Positions 34,060 through 46,177 are shown, counted from the stretch's first letter. The stretch: DNA of 64,000 nucleotides from Planococcus citri (GCF_950023065.1 NC_088680.1:29252559-29316558), one strand, 5' to 3'. Notes: generated from the sequence alone by a model not told the origin. Numbers and translations are program-made.

Positions 34060-36860
34060 AAATCTTGGTGACAGGTTGGCCAGAAGTCACCAAGTGGGTT
34101 TATTGTTTTTGTTAACACTAAGTTGGTGGAAAACCCTCGACCTCGAGAATGTTCTTATGACCCCAGAAATTTTTGAATGTCTGGTGACTCCTTGTTGAAT
34201 CATGGTGACTTCTTGATAACAGATTCACCAGAAGTCACCAAGTGGGGTTTTTGTCTTTTTTATGCCAAATTGATGGTGAAAAAACCACAAGAATGTCCTC
34301 AGAGCTTTTGAAAATTTTTTTGAATATCTGGTGACTCCTTGGTGAATATGTCACCAGAAGTCACCAACTTCCGGTAAATCTGTCATCAGAAGTCACTAAC
34401 TTCTGGTAAAACTGTCACCCAAAGTCACCAAGTGAATTTTAGTGTTTTCTATGGCGAATTGTTGGTGAAAAACCTACCAGAATGTACTTACTAAGAGCTT
34501 TTTGAAACATTTTTTTAATGTCTGGTAACTCCTTGGTGAATACTGGTGGCATCTGGTTCACCAGAAGTCATCAATTGGTTTTTCTGTATTTTCTATGGCG
34601 AATTAATAGTGAAAAAACCACCAGAATGTCCTCAGAGCCTTTGAAAGTTTTTCTGAATGTCTGGTGACTCTTTGATGAATCCTGGTGACTTATGGTGAAT
34701 CTGTTGCCAGAAGTCACCGAGTGGGCTTTTTGTGTTTTCTTTGGCCAATTGTTGGTGAAAACCCCACCAGAATGTACTTACTAAGAGCTTTTTGAAACAT
34801 TTTTTTAATGTCTGGTAACTCCTTGGTGAATACTGGTGACATCTGGTGACTTCTGGTGACTTCTGCTGACTTCTGCTGACTTTTGGTGACCAATTCACCA
34901 GAAGTCACCAATTGATTTTTCTGTCTTTTCAATGGCAAATTAATGGTGAAAAAACCACCACAATGTCCTCAGAGCCTTTGAAAATTATTCTGAATATCTG
35001 GTGACTCCTTGACAGAGATGCTAAGTTACCGGTAATTTATAATTGGGTAACTTACCAGTAACTTACCGGTAAGTTACCGGTAATTTAAGTAACTTATAAA
35101 TTTTCACTGAAATGGTTCTGAACATCAGAATTGAGATGAAGGTTACCTTGAAATTATCCATAACATCCAACAACTGACAGAAATGGATAGAGACTTGTGT
35201 AGATGTCCCATTTTTGCGCCTTTGGGCTTGGGCAATACAAAAATTTCTGCCCCTTGCTTTCAATTACCAAAAAATTCCTAATCAGAGTGCACCAGCATTT
35301 TCTATTACAAAAAGAGAACTGAGAAGAGAAGAGAACTGTATTAACCAGTTGCAAGAATGAAATTAAGGCAAAAAAAAATTATGTTTTCTCAATCTCAACA
35401 CCAATCATTTCTCAAATTAAAGTTCAAACTTCAGAGCATTCAAATCAAACAAAAAAAACGAACACTTTTGAAGATTTGTAATAGGTACCTATCTAGGTAT
35501 TGAAAGCAGTCAAGTAATACAGTGTGCTTCAACAAAATTAAAATTTACAGCTTTATTTTACCTCACAATTCAATTCATTTTTTTTTTTTTTGATTTTACA
35601 ATTTATTATTTATAGGTCATCTCACAAGAAGTAGATATGTATGTACCATGTACCTCACTCTAAATTTGAAACAGTCAAATTTCACTGTTAAGAAGGCAAA
35701 ATCCAAAATGTCATCACTGAAATAAACAGTGAAAAAGTACTGCAAAAGTCAGTTATTTAAAATTTTTTACTGCTGACCAAGCTGATCAGTGATCAACACA
35801 GTAGTTTTTCACTGATCAACACAGTACCTACCTACCTACCTACCTACCTACCTACCTAAATAAATAATAATTCATTTTAGACTGATCAGTAAATAATTCA
35901 CTTTTGAATTTTGATTTGACTGATCAGATCAGAAAATTATTTACTGAAAAATGAAAATCCAGTCAAAAACTATAGTTTACAAGAAGCCAGAATGTTGTCA
36001 TACCATACTCATACCCTACTGTTAAGTGCTATACAGTAAAATTTGACTCTTTTAAATTTAGAGAGTACAAATTGTAATTTGTTGTATCTAGACAGCTACA
36101 GCAGTACATGCAAACATCAAAAATTACCCATGCCAACATTTCTGTTGAAAATTTATAAATTACCGCGGTAACTTATGGTAATTTATGTCATGGTAACTTA
36201 CCGGTAAGTTACTGGTAAGTTCTCGGGTAAGTTACCGCGGTAAGTTTCCATGCATCTCTGCTCCTTGATGAATCCTGGTGACATCTGGTGACTTCTGATG
36301 ACTTCTGGTGACCAATTCACCAAAAGTCACCAAGTGGGGTTTTTGCCTTTTCTAATTTCTATGGCAAATTAATGGTGAAAAAACCACCAGAATATCCTTA
36401 GAGCCTTTGAAAATTTTTCTGAATGTCTGGTGACTCCTTGATGAATCCTGTTGACTTCTGGTGATTTCTGGTGACCAATTCACCAATAGTCACCAAGTGG
36501 GTTTTTTGTCTTTTCTATGGTGAATTAATGTGAAAACACCACCAGAATGTCTTCAGAGCCTTTGAAAATTATTCTGAATGTCTGGTGACTCCTTGGTGAA
36601 TCCTGGTGGCATCTGGTGACTTCTCGTGACTTCTGGTGACCAATTCACCGAAAGTCACCAAATGGGTTTTTTGTCTTTTCTATAGCGAATTAATGGTGAA
36701 ACCCCCTCTAGAATATCCTCTGAGCTTTTGAAAATTTTTCTGAGTGTCTTGAAACTTCTTGGTAAATCTTGGTGACAGATTCACTAGAAGTCACCAAGTG
36801 GGTTTTTTGTTTTTTTTTTTTTATGGCGAATTGTTGATGAAAAAACCACCAGATTTTTGT
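34060..36860. repeat. CACCAGAAGTCACC minisatellite, split by a hAT element
   Basis: Degenerate units of about 140-190 bp contain TCTGGTGACTCCTTGGTGAA, TCCTGGTGACTTCTGGTGAC, TTCACCAGAAGTCACCAA and TTTTCTATGGCGAATTAATG. About six units lie left of the insertion (34060-35012) and four right of it (36261-36860). The GGTGACTTCTGGTGACC and CACCAGAAGTCACC parts are mutually complementary, so each unit can fold on itself. Confidence 0.8.
35013..36260. mobile_element. Non-autonomous hAT element, 1248 bp
   Basis: Termini CAGAGATGCTAAGTTACC and its imperfect complement (GGTAAGTTTCCATGCATCTCTG at the right end) share CAGAGATGC. They are flanked by an exact 8-bp duplication CTCCTTGA (35005-35012 and 36261-36268). 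CAG-G-type ends and 8-bp duplications define hAT elements. The subterminal zones are crowded with the palindrome TTACCGGTAA and variants (35028-35095 and 36150-36245). No transposase is recognisable inside, so it would need a partner enzyme. Confidence 0.88.
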
Positions 36861-36869
36861 TCCAAGATT

Positions 36870-37540
36870 AAAAAGTAGGAAAGAGTGAGCATAAAAAGTC
36901 AAACAAATAGTACATCATGGAAAACAAGGGGGAAAGTACGAATTTTCTGAAGAATTTTTTTTCAGATATTCCAATCTTTAGGAATAAAAATTGTAATCAA
37001 GGTTCATCACTCTTTGCCAAGAAAAGAGGGTTTGCAGATATACAGGTCAATGACCTTAGCATGGCCTTCAAACTATGTACCTACGTATGAAAAATCGAAT
37101 CAACTTTTGAAATTTGCATGGTTTTTAAAGTCCAAAATTTCAAATTAATGTTTGGTGCTTGCATGGCCTCCACATTACAAAATTTCAGATCATTTTTCAC
37201 CATTCTCATGGTTTTCATACGAGTACTATGAAAAAGCAAAGCAATTTTTGGAGATTGCATTGCCTCCAAATCACGAGTAATCAATATTTGACTTTTGAAA
37301 CTTGCATGGCTTCCAAATTATGAAGTTTATTGAAAGTTGGACAATACAGACAAGAGTAAGCTGTATGCAAAGGTTGAGCTAAATAACTGCGTGAGTTGAG
37401 TAAAAGTTGACGAAGCCTGATAAACAGTTGGTAAAAGTTAGAATGTGGGCAAAAGTTGAGAAAATTCAATGAAAATTATTGGTAAAAGTTTGCCAACGTT
37501 GCAATAATACATAATACGTTTGTCAAATTTGACCAAAGTG
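36870..37540. repeat. Degenerate GCATGG-CTCCAAATTA and AAAGTTG repeats
   Basis: CTTGCATGGCCTCCA variants occur at 37057, 37115, 37162, 37255 and 37301. AAAAGTTGG/AAAGTTGAG units start at about 37330 and continue to 37940 around the foldback element. Confidence 0.45.
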
Positions 37541-37544
37541 AGCA

Positions 37545-37725
37545 AAAGGGTATTCCCAGGTAAGAAAGGTGAAATGGCCCTGTTCCCAGATTTGGAAAAT
37601 CATGATGGATTATTATTGGATACCTCCAATAAAAATTTTCGAGCGGAATTTCCGCCCCCACCCCCTTCTCCCACCCCTTGGGAACAGGGCCATTTCACCA
37701 ATCTTACCTACCTGGGAATACCCTT
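37545..37725. mobile_element. Small foldback MITE-like element, ~180 bp
   Basis: The left arm 37545-37588 and right arm 37679-37725 are reverse complements: AAAGGGTATTCCCAGGTAAG and TGAAATGGCCCTGTTCCC with their complements. The right arm has a few extra bases. The centre is 90 bp. Confidence 0.65.
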
Positions 37726-37949
37726 TGTCAAAAATGATCAAGTATTGGCTAAAGTTTGTGAAAATTTTGATTAAAGTCAACCAGGTTCATTCTGACAGTT
37801 TTGAGATCTGATGAAAATTTGCTACCTAATGATTATAAAAGTCGTACAAAGTTGGTCAAAATTACCGAATATTAGACAAAGGTGGGAAAAAGTGGTGAAA
37901 GTTAACGAAAGTTGGCCAAGATCAGATTAAAGGTGAACTGCAGTTGATA

Positions 37950-39898
37950 AAATTGGAGTAGGTAAATTCGTCGAAGGTTTCACATTGCTAAAAGTAGAAC
38001 CATGCTTAGGAAAAGGTGAACAATACGTATCAACTCGAGCGTTGAAAAATTCAGTTTGGTTTGTCTACATGTATAGGAAACCTTTAATTGAAACCGCTCA
38101 AATCAACTCGTTCGAATACATACCTATAGTGCCTACACAAAGCTCTATAGGTATAAATTAAATTATTCAATGCTCATCAATAGAATGGGAATTAAATTTT
38201 AACCATCGATTAGATTATTTTTCTCGTTAATAAAAAGCTAATTTACGCGCGTTTGTTTGTTTTTTCGTTGCCTAGTCTCTTCTGTAGTACTCGAATTATT
38301 TCCAGCAGCTAATTTATTCGAAACACTATTGCAGATTATCGATTATACTCGTAAATTTTTACAATTTGATATACGAATGTGTATAATTTTTTTACTCGTA
38401 CGAGAAAAAAAAACACACTAAAAATCAATAAGTAGGTACCTCAACTCCATGTACGTAAGATGCGAAAAATATACCTACTTTATATAATCACGTGAAAAAA
38501 AAAACGCGAACACAAAACGTTTTATATTTTCTAATTAAAAAGTTACTCGAATGAAGCCCATTTCTCGACATTTTTCTTGCCTGTCGTCGTGCAGCATCAT
38601 TTGAATGTACTCGTAGTGCCTCTGCCTATAGCTACTCGACGACGGCGTGACTTCATTAAAACTTTAACATGTCGTTTATGAAGCGACTACGGCCGACGAC
38701 GACGATGACGTCCCCGAAAGAGGAAAAAATTGTTCGTCGTCAGAATTAGCTGTGAAATGAAAAGGAATCTAGGTTGATTTATCGTCTATATCAAAAAAAA
38801 ATATACACGAGGTTCGTTGACACAGTTATTAAAAAATAAAAAAGTTACGCTCGAAGGGTAATTTACATACATATCGAATATTTACTGCGTCGTCAAAGTT
38901 GTTATTAAAACGACCCGTATGGAGGATTTTTGTTTGAAAAATAACGCTACAGGTTTGCGAAATTTTTTTATACAATAGATTGTAACAAATTCCGTTTAAT
39001 TAACCAATCCGATAAATCCTCGATGAAGTGAGCTTTTTCAAGGATAATATTAAACTTGATAATTCGACCAAGTTTTCTTTTATATTTTCATGGCACGAGT
39101 TATCATTGGTTTTTTTATGTATGCTTTCTTCGTCTAGAAATGTGAGCTATATTGAGCAGTAAATTGGGAATTTTTTGGCTACTTCGTGAGAAACTTGAGA
39201 TAAATACTTATTTACGTGAAATTATATGAAAGTTGTATAAAAAGACCACCTCGCTGTAACTAAAATTGCTAAATAGAACTGCGAACTTGGTAGATAAGTT
39301 GGATGAAATAACTTCTCCAAAGTGTAAGTTTTTTTCTTTCTCGTTACCCAACAAAAGAAAGATGAATAAAAAAATCTGACGAGGAGCTTGGTGTACCAAA
39401 CCATTAAAAAGTATATGCAAGTGACACATTTCTCATCTGAAACGAGCATACGAAGTATTAGTAAGAAAGGTACTTGTATCATGTTGTGTATTTTGTCCAA
39501 CAAGTGCATGATTTTTTTACGAGTTTTTAGTATGATAAAATGTAGATCTGGTACCCATAATTGGAGGCAAAATAGAAAAATTTTATCATTAGAGTGTAAA
39601 TTTTAGTTTTATTGACCCCCCCCCCTCCTCCTCGCCTCTGTTTGTGAACAGTAAAAATCAAACTAATTGAAGCATTTTTTGCATCCATGGGGAATAATTT
39701 TGATCCTTCCCCTCTTCCTCCCCCTTTAGGGAGGCTATGGAAGGTACACTTCATTCAAACCCAAACCACTTCTTTTAATTCATTTATTTCAAACACATCT
39801 GTGTAATAGGTACATTTTTTTTTTTTTGAAGCAGTAAATTTATGAAATTTATGAGGCATGATTATGCTCCTATTTGAAAAACGTTTCTTTTTTTTCAG
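37950..39898. other. Intron 3, unique-looking segment without a gene
   Basis: Moderate complexity with many CG dinucleotides (for example 38590-38710). No exon of suitable phase or domain was seen. Confidence 0.35.
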
Positions 39899-40032
39899 AG
39901 AATCGTGCAAAGAATCGTGGTCAAAAATGCGTCTGACTCCGATGTTCGGTTGTATTTGTCCACCAAATTTATGGCACGGTCAGAAGAAATGTGACAGGCA
40001 TTTTAATTTCGTGAATCATAATCGCTGTGCTG
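39899..40032 (+). CDS. Gfrl: Gfrl-like exon, second half of GDNF/GAS1 domain 2
   Basis: This 134-bp exon follows a polypyrimidine-TTTTTTTTCAG acceptor and ends at GCTG before GTAAGTA. One base completes the Gln codon begun in the previous exon. The frame then reads ESCKESWSKMRLTPMFGCIC, PPNLWHGQKKCDRHF and ends near NHNRC. The C-x-C pair followed by K-C-D-R matches the distal half of a GDNF/GAS1 domain and parallels the exon at 27121-27291. One spare G remains, showing that coding sequence continues downstream. Confidence 0.88.
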
Positions 40033-40970
40033 GTAAGTATATCCTGTAGAATCCTCTATTTACATTAGAATCTTACACTGAATCTTATGTGTACCTCTAC
40101 CTACTTCTCTACCTTCTTGGCACAGAAAACTCGGCAGTTGCCTTTACAAAACAGAACCAATACCGAAGAAGTTGAATTTTCAATACCTATATACCGATGC
40201 GTTTTGACATTATATGTATAGAGAGCGTGTTTCTTTCGTTCTATCTCTGTCTTCAGTGTACAGTCGTATTTTTTGAGCTACATTTTTATTAAACTGTGCA
40301 GCCCGGTGAAGGAAACCGAGCCTTATAAATTATGCATGTTAGCTAGTGCTTTTTTGCTTCTCATTTCAAACTTTTCACGCTCAGCTACCTTCGAAATTGG
40401 CACTCGGAGAATGTAAACGTCGTCGTGTATGAGAAGTTTTGTTGAATTTTTGAAATTTAAGCTCCTTTTTTGCCTGGTGGTGCTGTACCCATATACAGTA
40501 TACGTCTTTCGATATTCGACAAGCACGATAAGAAATACGAGTACGAGTACGAGTACCGGTTCGTTCAAAATTTAAAATCCGATGCGTGGAAATTTCCTCG
40601 ACCCGGGTCGACGGAAGAAATTGATAGGAAATCTCTGGCAGATAATCGCGAAATGAAGTATTGTAGTTAAATGGTATTTAATCCTTCAAGTTCAGAAAAA
40701 AATGTGTTAGATTGGTTCATGGATTTTGAAAAACTGTCATCTGAACTGAAGTTTTAGAATTAGGTAGTTGAAAAATACAAAATCTTCAGGATCGCTCAAC
40801 AAAGTAAGGGTTGTAGAAAGCTACTAACATGAATGATGTTTCTATGACAGATGAATAAAATTAGATTTGGGTAGGGTATGCAAAAAAAAAGTACGTATCA
40901 TTCAAAAAGTATAACTAAAACTGTGATGTAAAAACCTAACCTATGTAGTTAGCAAGGGGTCCCAAAACGT
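40033..40970. other. Intron 4, unique-looking segment
   Basis: It includes a (GTACGA)n microsatellite at 40534-40556. A 66-codon open frame at 40470-40670 is unsupported. Confidence 0.35.
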
Positions 40971-40979
40971 TGCTTGATA

Positions 40980-41960
40980 TCAAGTTTTGATTTTTAAAAA
41001 CTGGACTTTTTCAACATCTTGGGAAAAAAAGGGGCTTTTATGAGGTAGTTTTGGGAAAATTTGGAACTTTTTCGCAATTTGGCGAAAAATGCGATATTAG
41101 AAAGAAATAGACAGCTTTGGTGACCAAAATCCACGCTTATTGCCCACTTCTTTATAATTTTGGCAAAAAGTGAGTCTTTTTGGCAATTTTCCCAAAAATG
41201 AGACCTTCTGATAATTTTGATAAAAAACGAAGACTTTTTTTTACAATCTTGGCTTTTAAAATAGTCGTTTTTGATCATCTTTGCAAAAAAACAGGACTTG
41301 TTTATCAACGTTGGCAAAAAAAGGACTTTTGAGGCCAATTTTGGAAAAAGTGAGAATTTTTCCACAATTTGGCAAAAAGTACGACATCAACGTAGTATTG
41401 GAAAAAATTAGGCAACTTTGGTGGCCAAAATTCAACCTATTTCTTACCAACATTTTAACAACTTTGGCAACTAGACAGGGCTGTTTTCACAATTTTGGGG
41501 AAAACAGAATTTTGGAAATTTTGAATAAAAAACAGGATTTGTTTAACAGTCTCGACAAATATTTGAATTTTTAAACAATTAAAACTTTTTGACAATAATT
41601 TAACAAAAAATGTAGCATTATTAGGTATAGGTACCTGAATTTCAGAAAAATTAGGCAGCTTTGGTGACAAAATTATCCATACTTCTTCTCAATATTTTGA
41701 CAATACCTACTTCTGGCCAACATTTTGTCAATGTTGAAAAAAAAAGAGATTTATTGATGATTTTGACACAAATTGGATTTTCTGACGATTTTGACCAAAA
41801 GCAGGCGGACTGTCTTAAACTGTTTTGGCCATAAAACAGAATTTTTTCATCAATCTGCAAAAAAAAAACACAAGCACCGGATTATTTGGAAATTTTGAGA
41901 TACCTAATCAAGGCAAAAATCAGCACTTCTTAAATTTTTTGACGAGCAAAGGTAGGACTT
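40980..41960 (+). repeat. Degenerate minisatellite, GACAATTTTGGCAAAAA type
   Basis: Same unit family as 14450-15260: TTTTGG-AAAAA-AGGACTTTT-GACAATTTT. A block of about 310 bp (41040-41130 against 41330-41430) is a longer duplication that includes AATTTGGCGAAAAATGCGA and AAATAGGCAGCTTTGGTG-type sequence. Confidence 0.6.
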
Positions 41961-42094
41961 TGTCAGTCTCTTGGAAATTTTGACAAAAAAGCAAGACAGA
42001 AGCAGGGAAAATAGGATAAGAAAGACAGTTGGGTACCCTGAAACCCCCACCGATAATTCTATTTCAACCTGAGAGTCACCCCAAATCAATTCTT

Positions 42095-42520
42095 TAGAGA
42101 TAAACATCTCAAAACTAATTTGAAATCAACACAAAAACATTGATTTGAAATCATCAAGAAAAAATTCACTTAAAATCTAATTTTAAATCACTGCTAAAAA
42201 ATTTATTCGAAATTGCCACGAAAGATGCATTCAAGATTACTTTGAAAAAAAATTATTTGATAACCAAGTAGGTAGGTACACAGAAAAAATGAAATTCTGA
42301 ATCATTCCTAAAAAATTTATTCTGAATCACCTTGGAAAAATTTATATTTTAAAATCGCCAAAAAAAAATCATTCAAAGTCAAGTACGAGTATAACCATGA
42401 AAATTACTCAAAACCACCTCGAAAAAAGTCATTCGAAACCAACAAAAATAAATTTCAATTGAACCACAAATAATTTTATTCAGATTCACGATGATTTAAA
42501 ATCATCTTGGAAGTGAACCA
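42095..42520. repeat. Degenerate ATTTGAAATCA repeat
   Basis: Units of 25-45 bp carry AAAAAATT-ATT-GAAATCACCACGAAA. There is no gene. Confidence 0.4.
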
Positions 42521-42529
42521 ATGAAAAAA

Positions 42530-43645
42530 TATACCAAAAACAAACGAAATTCGGTCTCCTTTAGATTTTTTGAAAAATTGAATTCTTATTGACCATCTAT
42601 CCAACAAAAAGAAATACCTATTTGTAATAATTTCGAAAAAAAATCGGTCCTCTGATTGAGCTGGGATTGGTGCCTAAAAATCTTCTTATTGATTTAACAA
42701 ATTCAATCACAAAATTTCCTTATTTTGGAATGTGAAAATTGTGAAATAGGGTTGGTGAAAATTGAACTTCTGAAATTGTACGTTTATATTAGTAATAATT
42801 GAACGTATACCTACTGATACGATAATTCAGTGTTCATAAAAGTTGAACGTACGAAGAAGTTTAGGTATAGAAAAAAAGAAATCTCAAAAACGTCAATTCT
42901 TACTACAAATTACTCAAAACTTTGTCTACCTCCTAAAATCGACTCCCCCCAATCAATTGGAACCATTTTCCAACCGATCTGGAGCCCCCTTGCAAGAGTT
43001 AGATTTTTTCAGCATCTTCAAATCGCTCCAATCGACAGCTGAAAATGTAGTTCTGAGGTCTGAGTGATGACTGTCGGTTTTTCAGTTAGTCAAATTTTAG
43101 CTAGATTGGGGTTAACGAGTTGTAAAAGTTTCCTTGTAAAATATTTTTTCTGGGATTTTATTGCTTGCAGATTTTTTGTCCAAAATTTTTTCAGATCTTG
43201 ATTTTTCATCTGGAGATTTCTTTCATTTCCTGATTTTCTTGTTTGAGAATTTTACATGAGATTCATTTGTCTGCAGTCACCTTCAGGTCTGTCAGCCGGA
43301 ATATCAGAAGCTCGAGCATATGTATTTTTGGAACTTTTAAGAAATAATCTTTGAAAATCAAAGTCCGGGAGGTGTCTGCTCTGTACTAATTGCAAACAAC
43401 TGCACATGAAATCACACATTTTCAAACTCAAGAAAATCAAGCGAATGCCGAAAAAATACATCATCAGATCAATAATTTATTTCAGCATCTTCATTTTTAT
43501 TTTTCTACTTTTGTAAAAAAAATTTGAATTTAAAGACTCACTATTCATGAAAAAAAAAACAGGAATAGAATTTGATCAAGTTGAACGAAGAAACTGAAAT
43601 TTGATATAGGTAGCTATTTTTCTCACCTCGTATTAAATTATTTTC
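42530..43645. other. Intron 4, segment without a supported gene
   Basis: Short open frames at 42830-43067 and 43252-43464 have no recognisable motif. Confidence 0.3.
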
Positions 43646-43647
43646 AG

Positions 43648-43721
43648 ACGTTCAATTTTCACACGCGTTAAATTATCGTAAACGTGGAATTTCGTACGTG
43701 CAATTTTCCTGTCCCCTTTGA
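43648..43721 (+). CDS. Gfrl: Possible further Gfrl-like exon (C-terminal end or splice point unresolved)
   Basis: A strong acceptor (TTAAATTATTTTCAG) precedes ACGTTC. With the spare G from the exon ending at 40032 the frame reads Asp-Val-Gln-Phe-Ser-His-Ala-Leu and stays open to a TGA at 43719. Either this is the terminal coding exon, or it is spliced out earlier at GTAAAC (43677) or GTGCAA (43698). The peptide has no recognisable domain or GPI-attachment signal, so the call rests on acceptor quality and phase only. Confidence 0.4.
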
Positions 43722-45270
43722 AATACGTCTGACATTTCCTTGAATTTGACAGCATGACAAACCTCGCTTCCCCATGGTTTTCCAATACTCGACATCCTGA
43801 TTCGCCATAGTGAAGACTTGTGGCTGGTCAATTCATCAAATTCGACTAAAAGAAATTAACACTCGAGAGACGTGCATTCTTTAAACGTAAATTGGCGAAC
43901 GTTGTATCTAATACTACGTTTTTCTCCATAGTTTTTATTCGATAAACGCCGCGTAAAATCGACTGTTTCGCAAATGGACGAACAGAACACACATTGCAGT
44001 ATCGAGTATATGGTAGAGATACTAGATACACTTCTAGCATTAATAGCGAATACGTGAATCGGATGAAAAGTTGCAATTGAACTCAAAACTCTCTATCTGT
44101 TCGCTAATGAAGTACATATGTGTTTAAGCTAATAAAATACGTTATTTTTAGTTGAAATTCCAAGCAGATGGATTAACCAAATACTATACACGAATAGATA
44201 GGTGAGAGGTTGAGGTACCCTGCGGAACATTTTCACCCAATCGTTTTTGTGTTTTTTTTTTTTTCAAAATGTCCCATTATTTTATACGCCATAACTTGGC
44301 AATATAAGCTAGCTCGAAACATCGAGTGTAATATAATTTCTCGACCAATTTGGGTGAAATTAAAATTTATCGACTATTTTCTCATACATGGCACGTAAAG
44401 TATGAATTTTAATTCGACTGCCATTTCGCCTTCATACCTATACAAGCAACCCTTATCGGTTCTTTTTTATTCTTCTTTTTGGTTTGCTTGTGTGTTCGTG
44501 TGTAGCTCGTTTGTTAGAAATTAATCATGTCGAATATAAATTTGCTTCTTTCTCGAGTGTGTTAGCGTTCTTAAATTTTCATTTATTTTGACAACCGTTA
44601 AGATTTACGACGCTGCAGTATTTTCCAACACGCCGATGTCGTTTACCATAAATAAAAGACTTCAAAATAGCGCAATTTACTTTAACGCATTAAAAAGCTC
44701 CGTCTTGTTCCGATATTAACACACCGGAGGGATTTAAATTCCTACAGGATTCTCGAGCGGCAAAGTTTTTTTTCACGCTTTTCGCCGATACCGCGCCCTT
44801 AATAGTCGTCAAATGATTGTAAATCAAATTTGCAAGCGTATTTATGATTTATCTACGACGTTATAATATAGGATTTCAAGCGGATGATATGGAGAGATTA
44901 CCGCTAGGATAAAATTATTTATCTTCTTTATTGGGCTACCCGGTATGGTACCGTAAACTGAACTCTGTACCGTCCCGTCGTACACGTTATAATCATTTCT
45001 TTACTCTCGCGTGTCTTGGCCGTGATGAGAATAATCTTAAAGTAGTGTAAGCGAGAGAAGATGAAGAGGACTGATGGTGTTTGTAAATGCAAAATGGACA
45101 TGTTTGGGAAGCTATACGGGATATTTTCAGCTTATGCTAAAAGTATAGAAGGAACGTTAACCGTAACTGAAAACATTTTTTTCGACCTTGAGGTCGTATT
45201 TTCCCAAATTTTGTGTACCTTTCTGCAATAAAAATGCTGAATTTTGCATTAATTCCCTGAGTCTTGATTT
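43722..45270. other. Unique-looking segment downstream of the last candidate exon
   Basis: No GDNF/GAS1 cysteine pattern or polyadenylation context could be identified with confidence. Small antisense frames at 43846-44086 are unsupported. Confidence 0.3.
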
Positions 45271-45279
45271 CTGTTGAAT

Positions 45280-46160
45280 GTTGTCTGTGCGTTTTGCTGA
45301 AATTTCCAAAAACTAAAAAGTCCTATTTTTTGCCAAAAGTGTCTCAACGAATAAATCAAATTTTCACCCAAAATTATGAAAAAATTTCAATTTTTGGAAG
45401 AACTGTGATTTAAGTCACATTTATTGCCAAATCGTCAAAAATTTATTTTTTTTATCAAAAATGTCAGAAAATAGGGACCTACCTAGGTACATGTTTTTGC
45501 TAAAATTTTCAACAAGTCTTGATTTTTTCAATAGTTGCAAGGGTTTTTGCCAAAACATCTATAAAGTGATGATTTTCGCTCGAATTGTGTAAGAAGTTTA
45601 GTTTATCTGACTACGCGATGCCAAAATCGCAAAAAAAAAAAAAAAAATGGAGGAAGGCACATACCTAATTAGGTATATAAGTCCGGTTTTTTTAACCAAA
45701 ATTTTCAAAATCATCATGTTTTTTGTCAAAATTACCAGAATAAGTCTTATAAGTATTTTTTCAAAATTATCAAAAGTATTATGTAGTTTTTTTCTAAAAC
45801 TGTATTAAAATCAGATTCTGGTGCCAGATTATTGTCAAAAAATTCTCGTACGAGTGTTTGTCAAAAATTCCATAAAAAGCCCTGCTTTTTTGCCTAAATT
45901 GACGAAAAACCTAATTTTTTCCAATTTTATCAAAATTGCCAAAGACATATTTTTTTTTTGCTAAAATTGTCAAAAAGTCCCAATTTTTGCAAAAATTACC
46001 AAAAATTGTAGCCAAAACGTGCAAAAATATTTGTCTAATTTGATAGGATTGCCAAAAAAAAGTTCTCGCTTATTAAAATTGACAAAAAATACTGTTTTTT
46101 TGCCAAAATTGTCAAAAATGTCTTCTTTTTGTTGCAAAATAATGAAAAGTGCAAATAGGT
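45280..46160 (-). repeat. Degenerate minisatellite, TTGCCAAAATTGTCAAAAA type
   Basis: Reverse orientation of the 40980-41960 family; units carry TTTTTTGCCAAAATTGTCAA and AAAAGTCC. Confidence 0.6.
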
Positions 46161-46177
46161 ACTTTTGGCGGATTTTG

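Larger units (their letters stand above)
1..43721 (+). other. Gfrl: GDNF-family receptor alpha-like gene, interrupted by long introns (partial at both ends)
   Basis: Five well-supported exons and one tentative exon can be chained on the plus strand. Each has AG/GT borders, and the phases agree throughout: exons end with 1, 1, 1, 2 and 1 spare bases and the next exon supplies the complement. The translation gives two successive GDNF/GAS1 domains with the family spacing of cysteines (first half C-x6-C-x5-C and a later C; second half C-x15-C-x-C and so on). Each domain is split into two exons at matching places. The family is extracellular, usually GPI-anchored or secreted, and acts as a ligand-binding co-receptor for receptor tyrosine kinase or adhesion partners. 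Neither the signal peptide nor a clear C-terminus lies in the window. Introns measure about 145, 26810, 3937, 8522 and 3615 bp. GAS1 itself is an alternative family member, but two tandem domains favour a GFR-alpha-like protein. The chain is read by eye, not supported by transcripts. Confidence 0.8.

Noticed and set aside
34060..36860. Possible CRISPR-like repeat-spacer array
   Set aside because: Units are long, degenerate and self-complementary with no constant spacer length, and the genome is eukaryotic.
40470..40670. 66-codon open frame downstream of exon 39899-40032
   Set aside because: Contains a microsatellite-encoded YEYEYEY stretch and lacks an acceptor with the required phase.
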